6,239 nt of DNA. It comes from Hyphomicrobiales bacterium (GTDB lineage Bacteria > Pseudomonadota > Alphaproteobacteria > Rhizobiales > GCA-2746425). Under the pieces are notes generated by a model. The model had not been told where the DNA came from, made no database searches, and saw only the letters and a list, made by a program, of their open reading frames with translations. This document shows, piece by piece, positions 1 to 4,856 of this stretch. The stretch covers positions 1-6,239 of the forward strand of contig NVXB01000062.1 of NCBI GenBank assembly GCA_002746425.1. Direction: 5' to 3'. Made by a program: the position numbers and the translations under genes. Every line of letters starts with the position of its first letter. The first letter of the stretch is position 1.

Positions 1-689
1 TTGAGAATCAAATGGGTTGCGAAAACCACCGAATAACCCAGCAAGGTCAGCAAAAACCAGGGTTTCATGACCTCTTTTAAGTGGGTTGCGCCGGTTTTAA
101 TGGCCTGCTCTTCGCCCTGCGCGCGAAATTTGGGCAGCCCGAGCGACACCACCGAGCGCACCAGCGCAAAGCCGACAAACAGCGGCAAAAACGCCTCGAT
201 ACCGTACCACAGCACAACATATCCGCTGATCAGCACCACCACGGTGTAGCCCATCGTGGCCCAAGCACGAATCGCGCCATAATCCGTACCGCGCCGCCGT
301 GTTATGCGCATTGCCGCCGCATCGGCCACAGGCACCACGCCCATTTGCGCGATATTGGTCAGCGACCAAAACAGCAAAATACCCCAAAATCCGTTAACGC
401 TCAGCAACCCGAGTGACAGCAATCCCGACGCCAGCGCGCCAATGATAATCACCTGACGCCAATCGCTGGCACGGTCGGCAATGCGCCCGATAATCAGATT
501 AAGCACCAGCATGACAAAGACCGGCAGCGCGTTGAACAACCCGATTTGCTGCGCGCTAAAACCTTTGCTTGCAAACCATATCCCGGCAAAACCGCTGGCC
601 ACACCAGCAGTCATAAAAAGGGTGGAGAAAAACACACTGGTGCGCAGCTCTGGCGAGATGCGCGGCTCTGATGAAGCATTTGAGGGCAA
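1..689 (-). CDS. MFS transporter, HcaT/PPP-like (MFS_1_like), N-terminal part, truncated by window edge
   Basis: Inner-membrane permease of the major facilitator superfamily; substrate unknown. The minus-strand reading frame runs without a stop from the start region to base 1 and gives about 229 residues. After a short polar N-terminus ending in SPELRTS come repeated hydrophobic segments (FFSTLFMTAGVASGFAGIWF, LFNALPVFVMLVLNLIIG, VIIIGALASGLLSLGLL, then others). The loop GRIADRASDWRQ matches the MFS motif A position between helices 2 and 3. The segment DYGAIRAWATMGYTV matches the conserved DYGxIRxWGSxGF stretch of the phenylpropionate-permease-like group. There is no in-frame ATG. The frame is open upstream to a TGA near 858, and the best start is TTG at 689, preceded by GGTGGA six bases away; TTG at 695 is an alternative. 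The last six or so helices lie outside the window. Family assignment is firm; start and substrate are not. Confidence 0.85.
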   Translation of the reverse strand, partial: MPSNASSEPRISPELRTSVFFSTLFMTAGVASGFAGIWFASKGFSAQQIGLFNALPVFVMLVLNLIIGRIADRASDWRQVIIIGALASGLLSLGLLSVNGFWGILLFWSLTNIAQMGVVPVADAAAMRITRRRGTDYGAIRAWATMGYTVVVLISGYVVLWYGIEAFLPLFVGFALVRSVVSLGLPKFRAQGEEQAIKTGATHLKEVMKPWFLLTLLGYSVVFATHLIL

Positions 690-1004
690 GGGCAATCCAC
701 CACTGGTTTGAGCCCGACACCAAGTGCAATGGCATCGCGGGACTCTGTTTAGCGTCAGTTTTTTTGTAGTTGCAAAATTGTGCCCTTTTAGACATAGAGC
801 GATTCCGACATTTCGCCAATCAACTTCGCGCCGAACCCAGACAAATAGACAATGCCTTCAGAGCGGCTTTGTGGCGTCCAAATCTGCTGATTTTTTGACC
901 GCGCCCATCCGATGCCATATCCTTATTCTTTTTAACGGTACTGATTTGCTTTGTGCGAGCAGGATAGCTTGCCAAAAACCATCAAAAATCCTGGAAATGC
1001 GCCC
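690..1004. other. Non-coding divergent intergenic region
   Basis: This stretch separates the minus-strand transporter from the plus-strand glutathione S-transferase. The reading frames crossing it have no family resemblance and no good ribosome sites, so I treat them as chance. I see no tRNA-like cloverleaf and no convincing terminator. It holds one reasonable plus-strand promoter (895-923). On the minus strand, TTGCAA followed 17 bases later by CTAAAC (around 750-776) is a weak candidate for the transporter promoter. Confidence 0.5.
895..923 (+). promoter_or_regulatory. Putative sigma70-type promoter for the gst-DUF2161-ogt run
   Basis: TTGACC (895-900, 5 of 6 to the -35 consensus) is followed by a 17-base spacer and TATCCT (918-923, 4 of 6 to the -10 consensus). 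It sits about 80 bases upstream of the gst start codon, and no terminator is visible between it and the three genes. Called from pattern only. Confidence 0.4.
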
Positions 1005-1616
1005 ATGCCCGACATCAAGCTTTTTGGACATCCGCTCAGCGGCCATTCCTACAAGGTAAAACTGTTTCTCGCCCTCACCCACACGCCGCACACCTACGAA
1101 ATCATCGATCTGATGACGCCCCGCCCGCAGCGCCCAGCGTATTTTCGCGACAACACCCGTTACGATGAAGTGCCGCTGCTGATTATCGACGACAAACCCT
1201 TTGTGCAATCCAACGCCATTTTGCTGCATCTTTCCAAAATTTTGAACATTTTTGGGGGCGCGCCCAACCAAACCCAATGCTTGGAATGGCTGATGTGGGA
1301 GCAAAGCCGCCTTGGCTCTTCCTTGCCCAATCTGCGTTTTTCGCGAAAATTCAAACCCGACACAGACCCCGCCGTTTTGGCATGGCTGGAAGAGCGCTTG
1401 CGCGCGGATCTGAATATGCTCAACACCCATTTTGAAACCAGCGGAGGGTTTGTGCTGAACGATGCGCCCAGCATCGCCGATTGCTCGCTTGCGGGTTATC
1501 TTTATTGGCTGAGTGATACCGGGTTGGACATTAATTCATGGCCGTATGTGGCTGCGTGGCTAACCCGCCTTAGCGAGTTGGATGGTTGGCAACACCCCGA
1601 TGATTTGCTGACCTGA
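1005..1616 (+). CDS. Glutathione S-transferase family protein
   Basis: A 203-residue soluble protein with the two-domain GST layout: an N-terminal thioredoxin-like domain (about 1-80) and an all-helical C-terminal domain (about 87-203). Visible signatures are LFGHPLSGHSYKVKLFLAL at the start, with Ser12 or Ser15 at the usual catalytic position. Val56-Pro57 is the cis-proline turn (EVPLLIID), and Gln68-Ser69 (FVQSNAILLHLSK) is the pair that holds the gamma-glutamyl part of glutathione. SIAD at 156-159 is the N-capping box of the C-terminal domain. Such enzymes conjugate or reduce electrophilic compounds with glutathione in the cytosol; the substrate here is unknown. I start at ATG 1005 because MPDIKLFGHP aligns with the normal family N-terminus and TGGAA lies about nine bases upstream; an in-frame ATG at 951 would add 18 unlikely residues. 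First of three closely spaced genes. Confidence 0.92.
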   Translation: MPDIKLFGHPLSGHSYKVKLFLALTHTPHTYEIIDLMTPRPQRPAYFRDNTRYDEVPLLIIDDKPFVQSNAILLHLSKILNIFGGAPNQTQCLEWLMWEQSRLGSSLPNLRFSRKFKPDTDPAVLAWLEERLRADLNMLNTHFETSGGFVLNDAPSIADCSLAGYLYWLSDTGLDINSWPYVAAWLTRLSELDGWQHPDDLLT

Positions 1617-1625
1617 TTTTTTATT

Positions 1626-2357
1626 ATGGCCACCAAAAAACCTCTTGAAACCGAACTTTATGCCCCGATCAAACGCTTGTTTGAAGGTCAGGGCTATGAG
1701 GTAAAGGGCGAAATTGGCGCAGCGGATGTGGTGGCGGTGCGCGGCACCGAGGATCCAATTATCATTGAGCTGAAAACCTCGTTTTCCCTGTCGCTGTTTC
1801 ATCAAGCGGTAGAGCGTCAGGGCATTAGCGATATCGTCTATATCGCCGTGCCGCGCGGTACCGGAAAGCCGTTTCAAAAAGCGCTGAAAAACAACAAAAC
1901 CCTTTGCCGCCGCCTTGGCCTTGGGCTGATCTCCGTGCGCCTAAAAGACAATTTTGTCGAAATCCACCTCGACCCCGCGCCCTATAAACCACGCCAGATT
2001 GCCCGCAAGAAAACCCGCCTGCTGCGCGAATTTGCCAATCGCGTGGGCGATCCCAATAGCGGCGGTGCCACCCGGCAGGGCCTGATGACCGCCTACCGTC
2101 AGGCGGCGCTACTCTGCCTGCACCATCTACACCAAAACGGCCCCACCAAGGCCGCACTGGTGGCCAAAACCGCGCAGATAGAAAACGCCCGCCGGTTGAT
2201 GGCCGACAATCATTATGGTTGGTTCGAGCGCGTGCAAACTGGCATTTACGCCCTCACCCCCAACGGCAAAAACGCGATAAAAACCTATGCCGCCGATATC
2301 ACCACCATGCAAGAAACCATCGCTGCCCGCCCTGTTGAGCAGGAAACCCCATCATGA
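1626..2357 (+). CDS. DUF2161-family protein, PD-(D/E)XK nuclease-like fold with C-terminal winged helix
   Basis: A 243-residue protein resembling the DUF2161 family (often annotated as a phosphodiesterase), found mostly in alphaproteobacteria; its biochemical role is not established as far as I know. The N-terminal half shows a PD-(D/E)XK core: a helix with Glu10 (ETELYAPIKRLFEGQGY), then Asp34 (AADVVAVRG), then Glu48-x-Lys50 (IIIELK), followed by a helix with Gln60 (FHQAVERQG). These are the expected metal-binding and catalytic residues, so it may cut or bind nucleic acid. The C-terminal part, from about residue 145, looks like a winged-helix domain (RQAALLCLHHL, TKAALVAKT, a turn, then GIYALTPNGKNAI). 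The start lies nine bases after the gst stop with no clear Shine-Dalgarno, so translation is probably coupled. The stop overlaps the ogt start by four bases (ATGA). Family call good; activity inferred. Confidence 0.85.
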   Translation: MATKKPLETELYAPIKRLFEGQGYEVKGEIGAADVVAVRGTEDPIIIELKTSFSLSLFHQAVERQGISDIVYIAVPRGTGKPFQKALKNNKTLCRRLGLGLISVRLKDNFVEIHLDPAPYKPRQIARKKTRLLREFANRVGDPNSGGATRQGLMTAYRQAALLCLHHLHQNGPTKAALVAKTAQIENARRLMADNHYGWFERVQTGIYALTPNGKNAIKTYAADITTMQETIAARPVEQETPS

Positions 2358-2872
2358 ACCAATCTGCCCCGTTTTCTGGCCTATTTTACGGAATATTGGA
2401 CAGCCCCCTTGGCCCTCTGGTGCTGACCGGGAACCACGACGCTTTGCACAGCATCCATTTTCCCACCAGCAGCCACGCAGTGGAGCCCATGGAAGACTGG
2501 CAGCGTGATGACACCGTTTTTGCCAATGTTTTTCGTCAATTGGAGGCTTATTTCGCGGGCGATTTAACCGAGTTTGATGTGAAACTGCATTTTGACGGTT
2601 CCGACTTTCAAAACTCCGTCTGGCGCGCCCTTTGCGACATTCCCTACGGCACAACGTGTTCTTATGGCGCGCTGGCAGCGGCCATCGGCAACCCCAAAGC
2701 CAGCCGCGCCGTTGGCGGTGCCAACAACGCCAACCCCTTGCCGATAATTGTTCCTTGCCACCGCGTAATAGGCGCGGACAAAAGCATGACCGGCTTTGGC
2801 GGCGGCATTGATATCAAAGAATTTTTGCTGGAGCTTGAAGGTGCGGTGGATATTCAGCCTCGGTTGCTTTAA
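2354..2872 (+). CDS. ogt: Methylated-DNA--protein-cysteine S-methyltransferase (O6-alkylguanine-DNA alkyltransferase)
   Basis: A suicide DNA-repair protein that moves the alkyl group from O6-alkylguanine to its own cysteine. It has 172 residues, typical of stand-alone Ogt-type proteins. The active-site motif is PIIVPCHRVIG, with Cys135 as acceptor and His136 next to it. The DNA-binding part is also visible: DFQNSVWRALCDIPYGTTCSYGALA (84-108) and SRAVGGANNANP, with Arg118 as the arginine finger and Asn127 at the hinge. The C-terminal FGGGIDIKEFLLELEGA closes the domain. The N-terminal region (10-80) is the usual poorly conserved alpha/beta part and lacks the zinc-cysteine set of Ada. The start ATG overlaps the DUF2161 stop, and AGGAAA lies about seven bases upstream. 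A strong terminator follows at once, so this is the last gene of the unit. The symbol ogt is used in the generic sense. Confidence 0.95.
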   Translation: MNQSAPFSGLFYGILDSPLGPLVLTGNHDALHSIHFPTSSHAVEPMEDWQRDDTVFANVFRQLEAYFAGDLTEFDVKLHFDGSDFQNSVWRALCDIPYGTTCSYGALAAAIGNPKASRAVGGANNANPLPIIVPCHRVIGADKSMTGFGGGIDIKEFLLELEGAVDIQPRLL

Positions 2873-2902
2873 AGGGCAGACACCGCAGGTCTGCCCTCTT
2901 TG
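2873..2902. terminator. Hairpin terminator between ogt and the convergent tautomerase gene
   Basis: AGGGCAGAC (2873-2881) pairs perfectly with GTCTGCCCT (2889-2897) around a seven-base loop, followed by CTTTG on the plus strand. It starts directly after the ogt stop codon. On the opposite strand the stem is followed by TTTAAA, so it may also end the convergent tautomerase transcript whose stop is at 2913. Confidence 0.82.
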
Positions 2903-2912
2903 TCGGGGGAAT

Positions 2913-3329
2913 TTAACCTTTTGCGATTGCCGCGCCAAGCTGTTCATTGGTCAGGGCTGCACCATCCAGGTTCCAGGTTCCATCAACCGTGTGTACCAGA
3001 TTGGTGAAAATCCGATTTCTGGGAATGCTGCCCTGCGCTGCCTCAAAAATTAGATCCGTTACTTCCTGGAAAAACCCAACCTGCACATCACGCTCGGCCA
3101 GCGCAAAGGACGGGGTCTTACATTCCAGCCAAACACCTTCCACCAACTCACCGCCGCTTAATGTGGCGCTTTTGGGCAGAGGCAGCAGCTGCATGGTGAC
3201 ATTCGGTGTCATGACTTTATTGCCGCTCAGGCCGTGCCATTTCAAAAATGCGTCGGTAATGTGCTTGCCCAATTTGGGCACATCGTTTTCGGGAATTTTG
3301 TGTTCGGTATAGGTTAGTGTCAGTGGCAT
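2913..3329 (-). CDS. Tautomerase-superfamily protein (4-oxalocrotonate tautomerase/MIF-like)
   Basis: A 138-residue cytosolic protein. Residue 2 is proline (MPLTLTYTEHKIPEND), so removal of the initiator Met would expose the N-terminal proline that acts as catalytic base in this superfamily. The C-terminal half (RDVQVGFFQEVTDLIFEAAQGSIPRNRIFTNLVHTVDGTWNLDG) has the helix-strand pattern and the VxxWxxxG ending of 4-oxalocrotonate tautomerase-like proteins. The length is about twice that of the classic 60-70 residue enzyme, suggesting a fused two-unit version like MIF or cis-CaaD. The start at 3329 is set by AAAGGA eight bases upstream; the frame is open further upstream, but that extension runs through the promoter region. 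Divergent from the HxlR regulator and probably controlled by it. The substrate is unknown; the subfamily is from memory of similar proteins. Confidence 0.78.
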   Translation of the reverse strand: MPLTLTYTEHKIPENDVPKLGKHITDAFLKWHGLSGNKVMTPNVTMQLLPLPKSATLSGGELVEGVWLECKTPSFALAERDVQVGFFQEVTDLIFEAAQGSIPRNRIFTNLVHTVDGTWNLDGAALTNEQLGAAIAKG

Positions 3330-3348
3330 TTTGGTGTCCTTTATTAAC

Positions 3349-3377
3349 TTGCATTTTGCAATACGTAACTCTATTAA
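3349..3377 (+). promoter_or_regulatory. Putative promoter of the hxlR-family gene
   Basis: TTGCAT (3349-3354), a 17-base spacer and TATTAA (3372-3377) make a fair sigma70-type promoter, about 45 bases upstream of the regulator ATG. The -35 box lies inside the first operator copy, so bound regulator should block it. Confidence 0.45.
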
Positions 3378-3399
3378 CGCTACACATTGCATTTTGCAA
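3372..3399 (-). promoter_or_regulatory. Putative promoter of the tautomerase gene
   Basis: On the minus strand TTGCAA (3399-3394), a 16-base spacer and TTAATA (3377-3372) precede the tautomerase start by about 40 bases. Its -35 box lies in the second operator copy, and its -10 box is the same six bases as the opposite-strand promoter, so the two promoters overlap face to face. Confidence 0.45.
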
Positions 3400-3423
3400 G
3401 TTAATTCTGTAAAAGTTGAAACC

Positions 3424-3828
3424 ATGAGAAAACATGACCAAAAACGCAAATCCGGCTGCCCTATTGCCTTTGGCCTCGACACATTTGGCGACCGCTGGAG
3501 CCTGTTGGTCATCCGCGAAATCATGCTGCGGGGCAAAAAGACCTATAGTGATTTTCTGGAAGCTGATGAGCGCATTGCCTCCAACATTCTGGTTGACCGC
3601 TTAAAGCATCTGGAAGCGGAGGGCATTCTGGTCAAAACCCGCGATCCGGACAACCGCCGCAGCTTTTTATATTCCCTGTCGGACAAGGGCCGTGACCTTG
3701 CCCCCATCCTTATCGAGATCATCAAATGGAGCGGCAAACACGACGAGCGCGCCTTCGCGATGACCGATGTATTGGCTGAGATTGAGACAGATGAGGCGGG
3801 TGTTGTGGCCCGGATGCGGGGAGATTAA
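3424..3828 (+). CDS. HxlR-family winged-helix transcriptional regulator
   Basis: A 134-residue regulator with the HxlR core almost complete. It has the conserved Cys12 in CPIAFGLDTFGDRWSLLVIREIMLRGKKTYSDF, then IASNILVDRLKHLEAEGIL (about 51-69) as recognition helix, and RDPDNRRSFLYSLSDKGRDLAPIL (about 73-96) as wing and following helix. A lone conserved cysteine near the N-terminus is the redox or electrophile sensor in several HxlR/DUF24 proteins; whether Cys12 does this here is inference. The start at 3424 gives the normal family N-terminus and leaves the operators non-coding; upstream in-frame codons run through the promoter. The ribosome site is weak. It is divergent from the tautomerase gene and probably represses both genes. 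The last 25 residues or so are acidic and unconserved. Confidence 0.92.
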   Translation: MRKHDQKRKSGCPIAFGLDTFGDRWSLLVIREIMLRGKKTYSDFLEADERIASNILVDRLKHLEAEGILVKTRDPDNRRSFLYSLSDKGRDLAPILIEIIKWSGKHDERAFAMTDVLAEIETDEAGVVARMRGD

Positions 3829-3887
3829 TGGGTTCTCATTGACGCTGTGGCTTTTTAGAGTTGCAAGCTTTAAAGCATTTGCGGCGC

Positions 3888-4082
3888 TCAATTTGGTTTT
3901 TCCTGCCTGCACTCCGCCAGTAAATCGCGCGCACGCGCCACGGCTTGCCTAATGCGAAGGGCCGCCCGGTCCAGCGCCGATTGATTGCGGGTGTCGATTA
4001 AATCTGACGAGGCTAACGTGATGAACTGGGCATAATCGGTAGCTTCACGCAAAAGCTGGTCCACCTCGGAGTGATTGGGCAT
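3888..4082 (-). CDS. Small protein of unknown function (64 aa)
   Basis: I do not recognise this protein. It is soluble, rich in Ala, Arg and Asp, and predicted by eye to be mostly helical (SEVDQLLREATDYAQFITLASSDLID, then SALDRAALRIRQAVARARDLLAEC), with no signal peptide, membrane segment or metal motif. The case for a real gene is its expression signals. GGGAG lies eight bases before ATG 4082. A TTGATG-17-TATAAG promoter stands upstream (4144-4116), overlapped by a C-box-like operator shared with the divergent XRE regulator. It converges on the HxlR gene, with 59 bases between the stops. Being tied to a controller-type regulator, it could be a toxin, an anti-restriction factor or a phage-derived protein, but nothing in the sequence decides this. 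Confidence 0.62.
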   Translation of the reverse strand: MPNHSEVDQLLREATDYAQFITLASSDLIDTRNQSALDRAALRIRQAVARARDLLAECRQEKPN

Positions 4083-4096
4083 TCAAATGCTCCCGT

Positions 4097-4125
4097 GTGC
4101 AATTTCAAAATGCTACTTATAGAAT
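4097..4125 (+). promoter_or_regulatory. Weak candidate promoter of the XRE gene
   Basis: GTGCAA (4097-4102), a 17-base spacer and TAGAAT (4120-4125, 5 of 6 to the -10 consensus). The poor -35 and the overlap with the left C-box would suit a promoter helped by its own product, as in controller-protein systems. Confidence 0.3.
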
Positions 4126-4139
4126 GTCGACTTAAAGTC
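4114..4139. promoter_or_regulatory. C-box-like tandem operator of the XRE controller protein
   Basis: GACTTAAAGTC (4129-4139) is a perfect 5+1+5 inverted repeat and fits the GACTnnnAGTC C-box form used by controller proteins of type II restriction-modification systems. Fifteen bases upstream, tACTTATAGaa (4114-4124) keeps eight positions of the related GACTTATAGTC form, with a four-base spacer (TGTC). Two boxes at this spacing match the known left/right operator layout. The pair covers the -10 box and spacer of the 64-aa gene promoter. The second box is strong evidence, the first weaker. Confidence 0.6.
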
Positions 4140-4144
4140 ATCAA
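4116..4144 (-). promoter_or_regulatory. Sigma70-type promoter of the 64-aa gene
   Basis: On the minus strand TTGATG (4144-4139), a 17-base spacer and TATAAG (4121-4116) form one of the best promoter matches in the window. Transcription would begin near 4109, leaving a leader of about 27 bases that contains the GGGAG ribosome site. Confidence 0.6.
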
Positions 4145-4161
4145 GACCGAACATTGGTTGG

Positions 4162-4383
4162 ATGAACCGACAGCCAATCTCTGCACGACAAACTCTTGCC
4201 AGAAACATGCGTCTGCGCCGTGCTGACCTGAAAATCAGTCAGGAGAAACTGGCGGAATTGTGTGGATTGCATCGCACCTATATTGGTGCTGTTGAGCGGT
4301 CTGAGCGCAATATATCCATTGATAATATTGAGAAAATATCAACTGCCCTCGGGATGGGTATTACCGTCATTCTTAGCGAGTAA
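4162..4383 (+). CDS. Small XRE-family HTH regulator, controller (C) protein-like
   Basis: A 73-residue protein that is essentially one Cro/C1-type helix-turn-helix domain. The HTH is ISQEKLAELCGLHRTYIGAVERSERN (about 25-50), with recognition helix HRTYIGAVER, followed by the closing helices ISIDNIEKISTALG. The RTYIxxxERxxRN stretch is shared with C proteins of restriction-modification systems such as C.Esp1396I (RTYISGIERNSRN), which are about 80 residues long and dimeric. A C-box-like site sits just upstream, as those proteins have for autoregulation. No restriction enzyme or methylase follows; the next gene is a GIY-YIG cassette on the other strand. The start at 4162 has only a weak ribosome site; ATG 4207 would remove the first helix. 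The XRE call is firm, the C-protein role likely but inferred. Confidence 0.85.
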   Translation: MNRQPISARQTLARNMRLRRADLKISQEKLAELCGLHRTYIGAVERSERNISIDNIEKISTALGMGITVILSE

Positions 4384-4458
4384 TGGTCTTTGTGGTTACG
4401 AGTGGTTTGTCAAAGGCTCTTACTATACTCGCTTAACACCCAACATATCGGCCCCCAT

Positions 4459-4497
4459 TACCGTCATCCTCGGGCTTGACCCGGGGACCCATGCAAC
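4459..4497 (+). repeat. Left 39-bp inverted repeat
   Basis: Begins TACCGTCATCCTCGGG and ends GGGACCCATGCAAC. It contains an internal imperfect hairpin, CCTCGGG-CTTGA-CCCGGGG, with one G-T wobble. Sequences of the type CCGTCATCCTCGGGCTTGACC are common dispersed repeats in alphaproteobacteria. Its translation gives pseudo-peptides such as ILGLDPGTHA or TRGPMQ, which should not be taken as coding. Confidence 0.9.
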
Positions 4498-4502
4498 TGC
4501 CA

Positions 4503-4790
4503 TCACATGTTCAATTCATCAAACAAATCTCGCCAACCCGAGTTGACGGTTTCAATCAACGTAATCTTCCACGCCCGGAGCCATTTTTTCAGTTGTTTTT
4601 CTCGTGCAATCGCATCGGGCACCGTGTCGTGCAGCTCGTACCAAACCAGTCGTTTGCATTGATATTTCGTGGTGAATTCGCTGGCAATGCTCTCTCGATG
4701 TTCCACGGCACGACGGGTTATATCGTTGGTAACGCCGATATATAATGTTCCGCGCGGTTTGGAAGCCATGATATAAACGTAACCCGTCAT
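4503..4790 (-). CDS. GIY-YIG nuclease family protein
   Basis: A 95-residue single-domain protein of the small GIY-YIG group (UPF0213/YhbQ-like). The first motif is GYVYIMAS (residues 3-10), the second TLYIGVTND (15-23) with Tyr17 and Gly19. The catalytic arginine region is ITRRAVEHR (24-32), and the metal-binding glutamate is Glu64 in AIAREKQLKKW. The C-terminal KITLIETVNSGWRDLF is typical of the group. These proteins carry the fold of homing-endonuclease and UvrC nucleases, but most small members have no proven substrate. ATG 4790 gives the usual family N-terminus (MTGYVYIM) without a clear Shine-Dalgarno. ATG 4811 would read into the right repeat, and TTG 4826 deeper still; I treat both as artefacts. 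All key residues are present, so the enzyme looks intact. Confidence 0.9.
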   Translation of the reverse strand: MTGYVYIMASKPRGTLYIGVTNDITRRAVEHRESIASEFTTKYQCKRLVWYELHDTVPDAIAREKQLKKWLRAWKITLIETVNSGWRDLFDELNM

Positions 4791-4804
4791 GGCATGTATT
4801 AATG

Positions 4805-4843
4805 GTTGCATGGGTCCCCGGGTCAAGCCCGAGGATGACGGTA
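4805..4843 (-). repeat. Right 39-bp inverted repeat
   Basis: Exact reverse complement of the left copy, with no mismatch over 39 bases, which points to recent arrival or ongoing homogenisation. It ends 13 bases from the queG stop codon, and its hairpin may help end the queG transcript, though no T-run follows. Confidence 0.9.
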
Positions 4844-4856
4844 GAGAGGAAACGAG

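Larger units (their letters stand above)
3344..3404. promoter_or_regulatory. Paired inverted operator, probable HxlR-regulator binding sites
   Basis: The 13-mer TTGCATTTTGCAA, itself an inverted repeat (TTGCA-TTT-TGCAA), occurs exactly at 3349-3361 and again at 3387-3399, 38 bases apart. The flanks make a larger inverted arrangement: TTAACTTGCA at 3344-3353 and its complement TGCAAGTTAA at 3395-3404. HxlR proteins are dimeric winged-helix regulators that often bind near their own gene, so two dimer sites here are the natural reading. Both sites overlap promoter elements, which fits repression. Confidence 0.72.
4459..4843. mobile_element. Compact 385-bp unit: GIY-YIG gene between perfect 39-bp inverted repeats
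   Basis: A 39-base sequence at 4459-4497 recurs in perfect reverse complement at 4805-4843. The 307 bases between are almost filled by one GIY-YIG reading frame, whose stop is five bases from the left repeat and whose likely ATG is 14 bases from the right one. Both outer ends are TA, which could be repeat sequence or a TA target duplication as made by mariner/IS630-type elements; no longer flanking duplication is seen. The unit lies between the XRE gene and the 3' end of queG (13 bases from its stop) and breaks no recognised gene. No transposase is present. It may be a mobile cassette, or a nuclease gene between two members of a dispersed repeat family. Confidence 0.6.

Noticed and set aside
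690..1004. Hidden tRNA or riboswitch in the intergenic region
   Set aside because: I found no T-loop TTCGANNC element with a matching acceptor stem and no recognisable riboswitch core.
858..1430. Minus-strand open frame (190 aa) opposite gst
   Set aside because: It overlaps the clear GST gene in antisense, and its translation (repeated Gln, Gly and Val with no motif) looks like a shadow.
3829..3887. Possible bidirectional terminator between the converging hxlR and 64-aa genes (palindrome GCTTTAAAGC)
   Set aside because: The palindrome is AT-rich and has no loop. The longer GCAA/TTGC arms are offset, so a stable hairpin is unlikely, and no clear T-run follows on either strand.
4384..4458. 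Stretch downstream of the XRE gene inspected for a restriction or methylase gene remnant
   Set aside because: Only 75 bases before the left repeat, with no open frame, motif or terminator that I can support.
4262..4745. Plus-strand open frames across the GIY-YIG unit and the XRE 3' end
   Set aside because: They are antisense or out-of-frame to well-supported genes, start in repeat sequence (TRGPMQ) and have no family resemblance.
4459..4843. CRISPR-like array
   Set aside because: There are only two repeat copies, in inverted orientation and 307 bases apart around a coding gene; no regular spacers.
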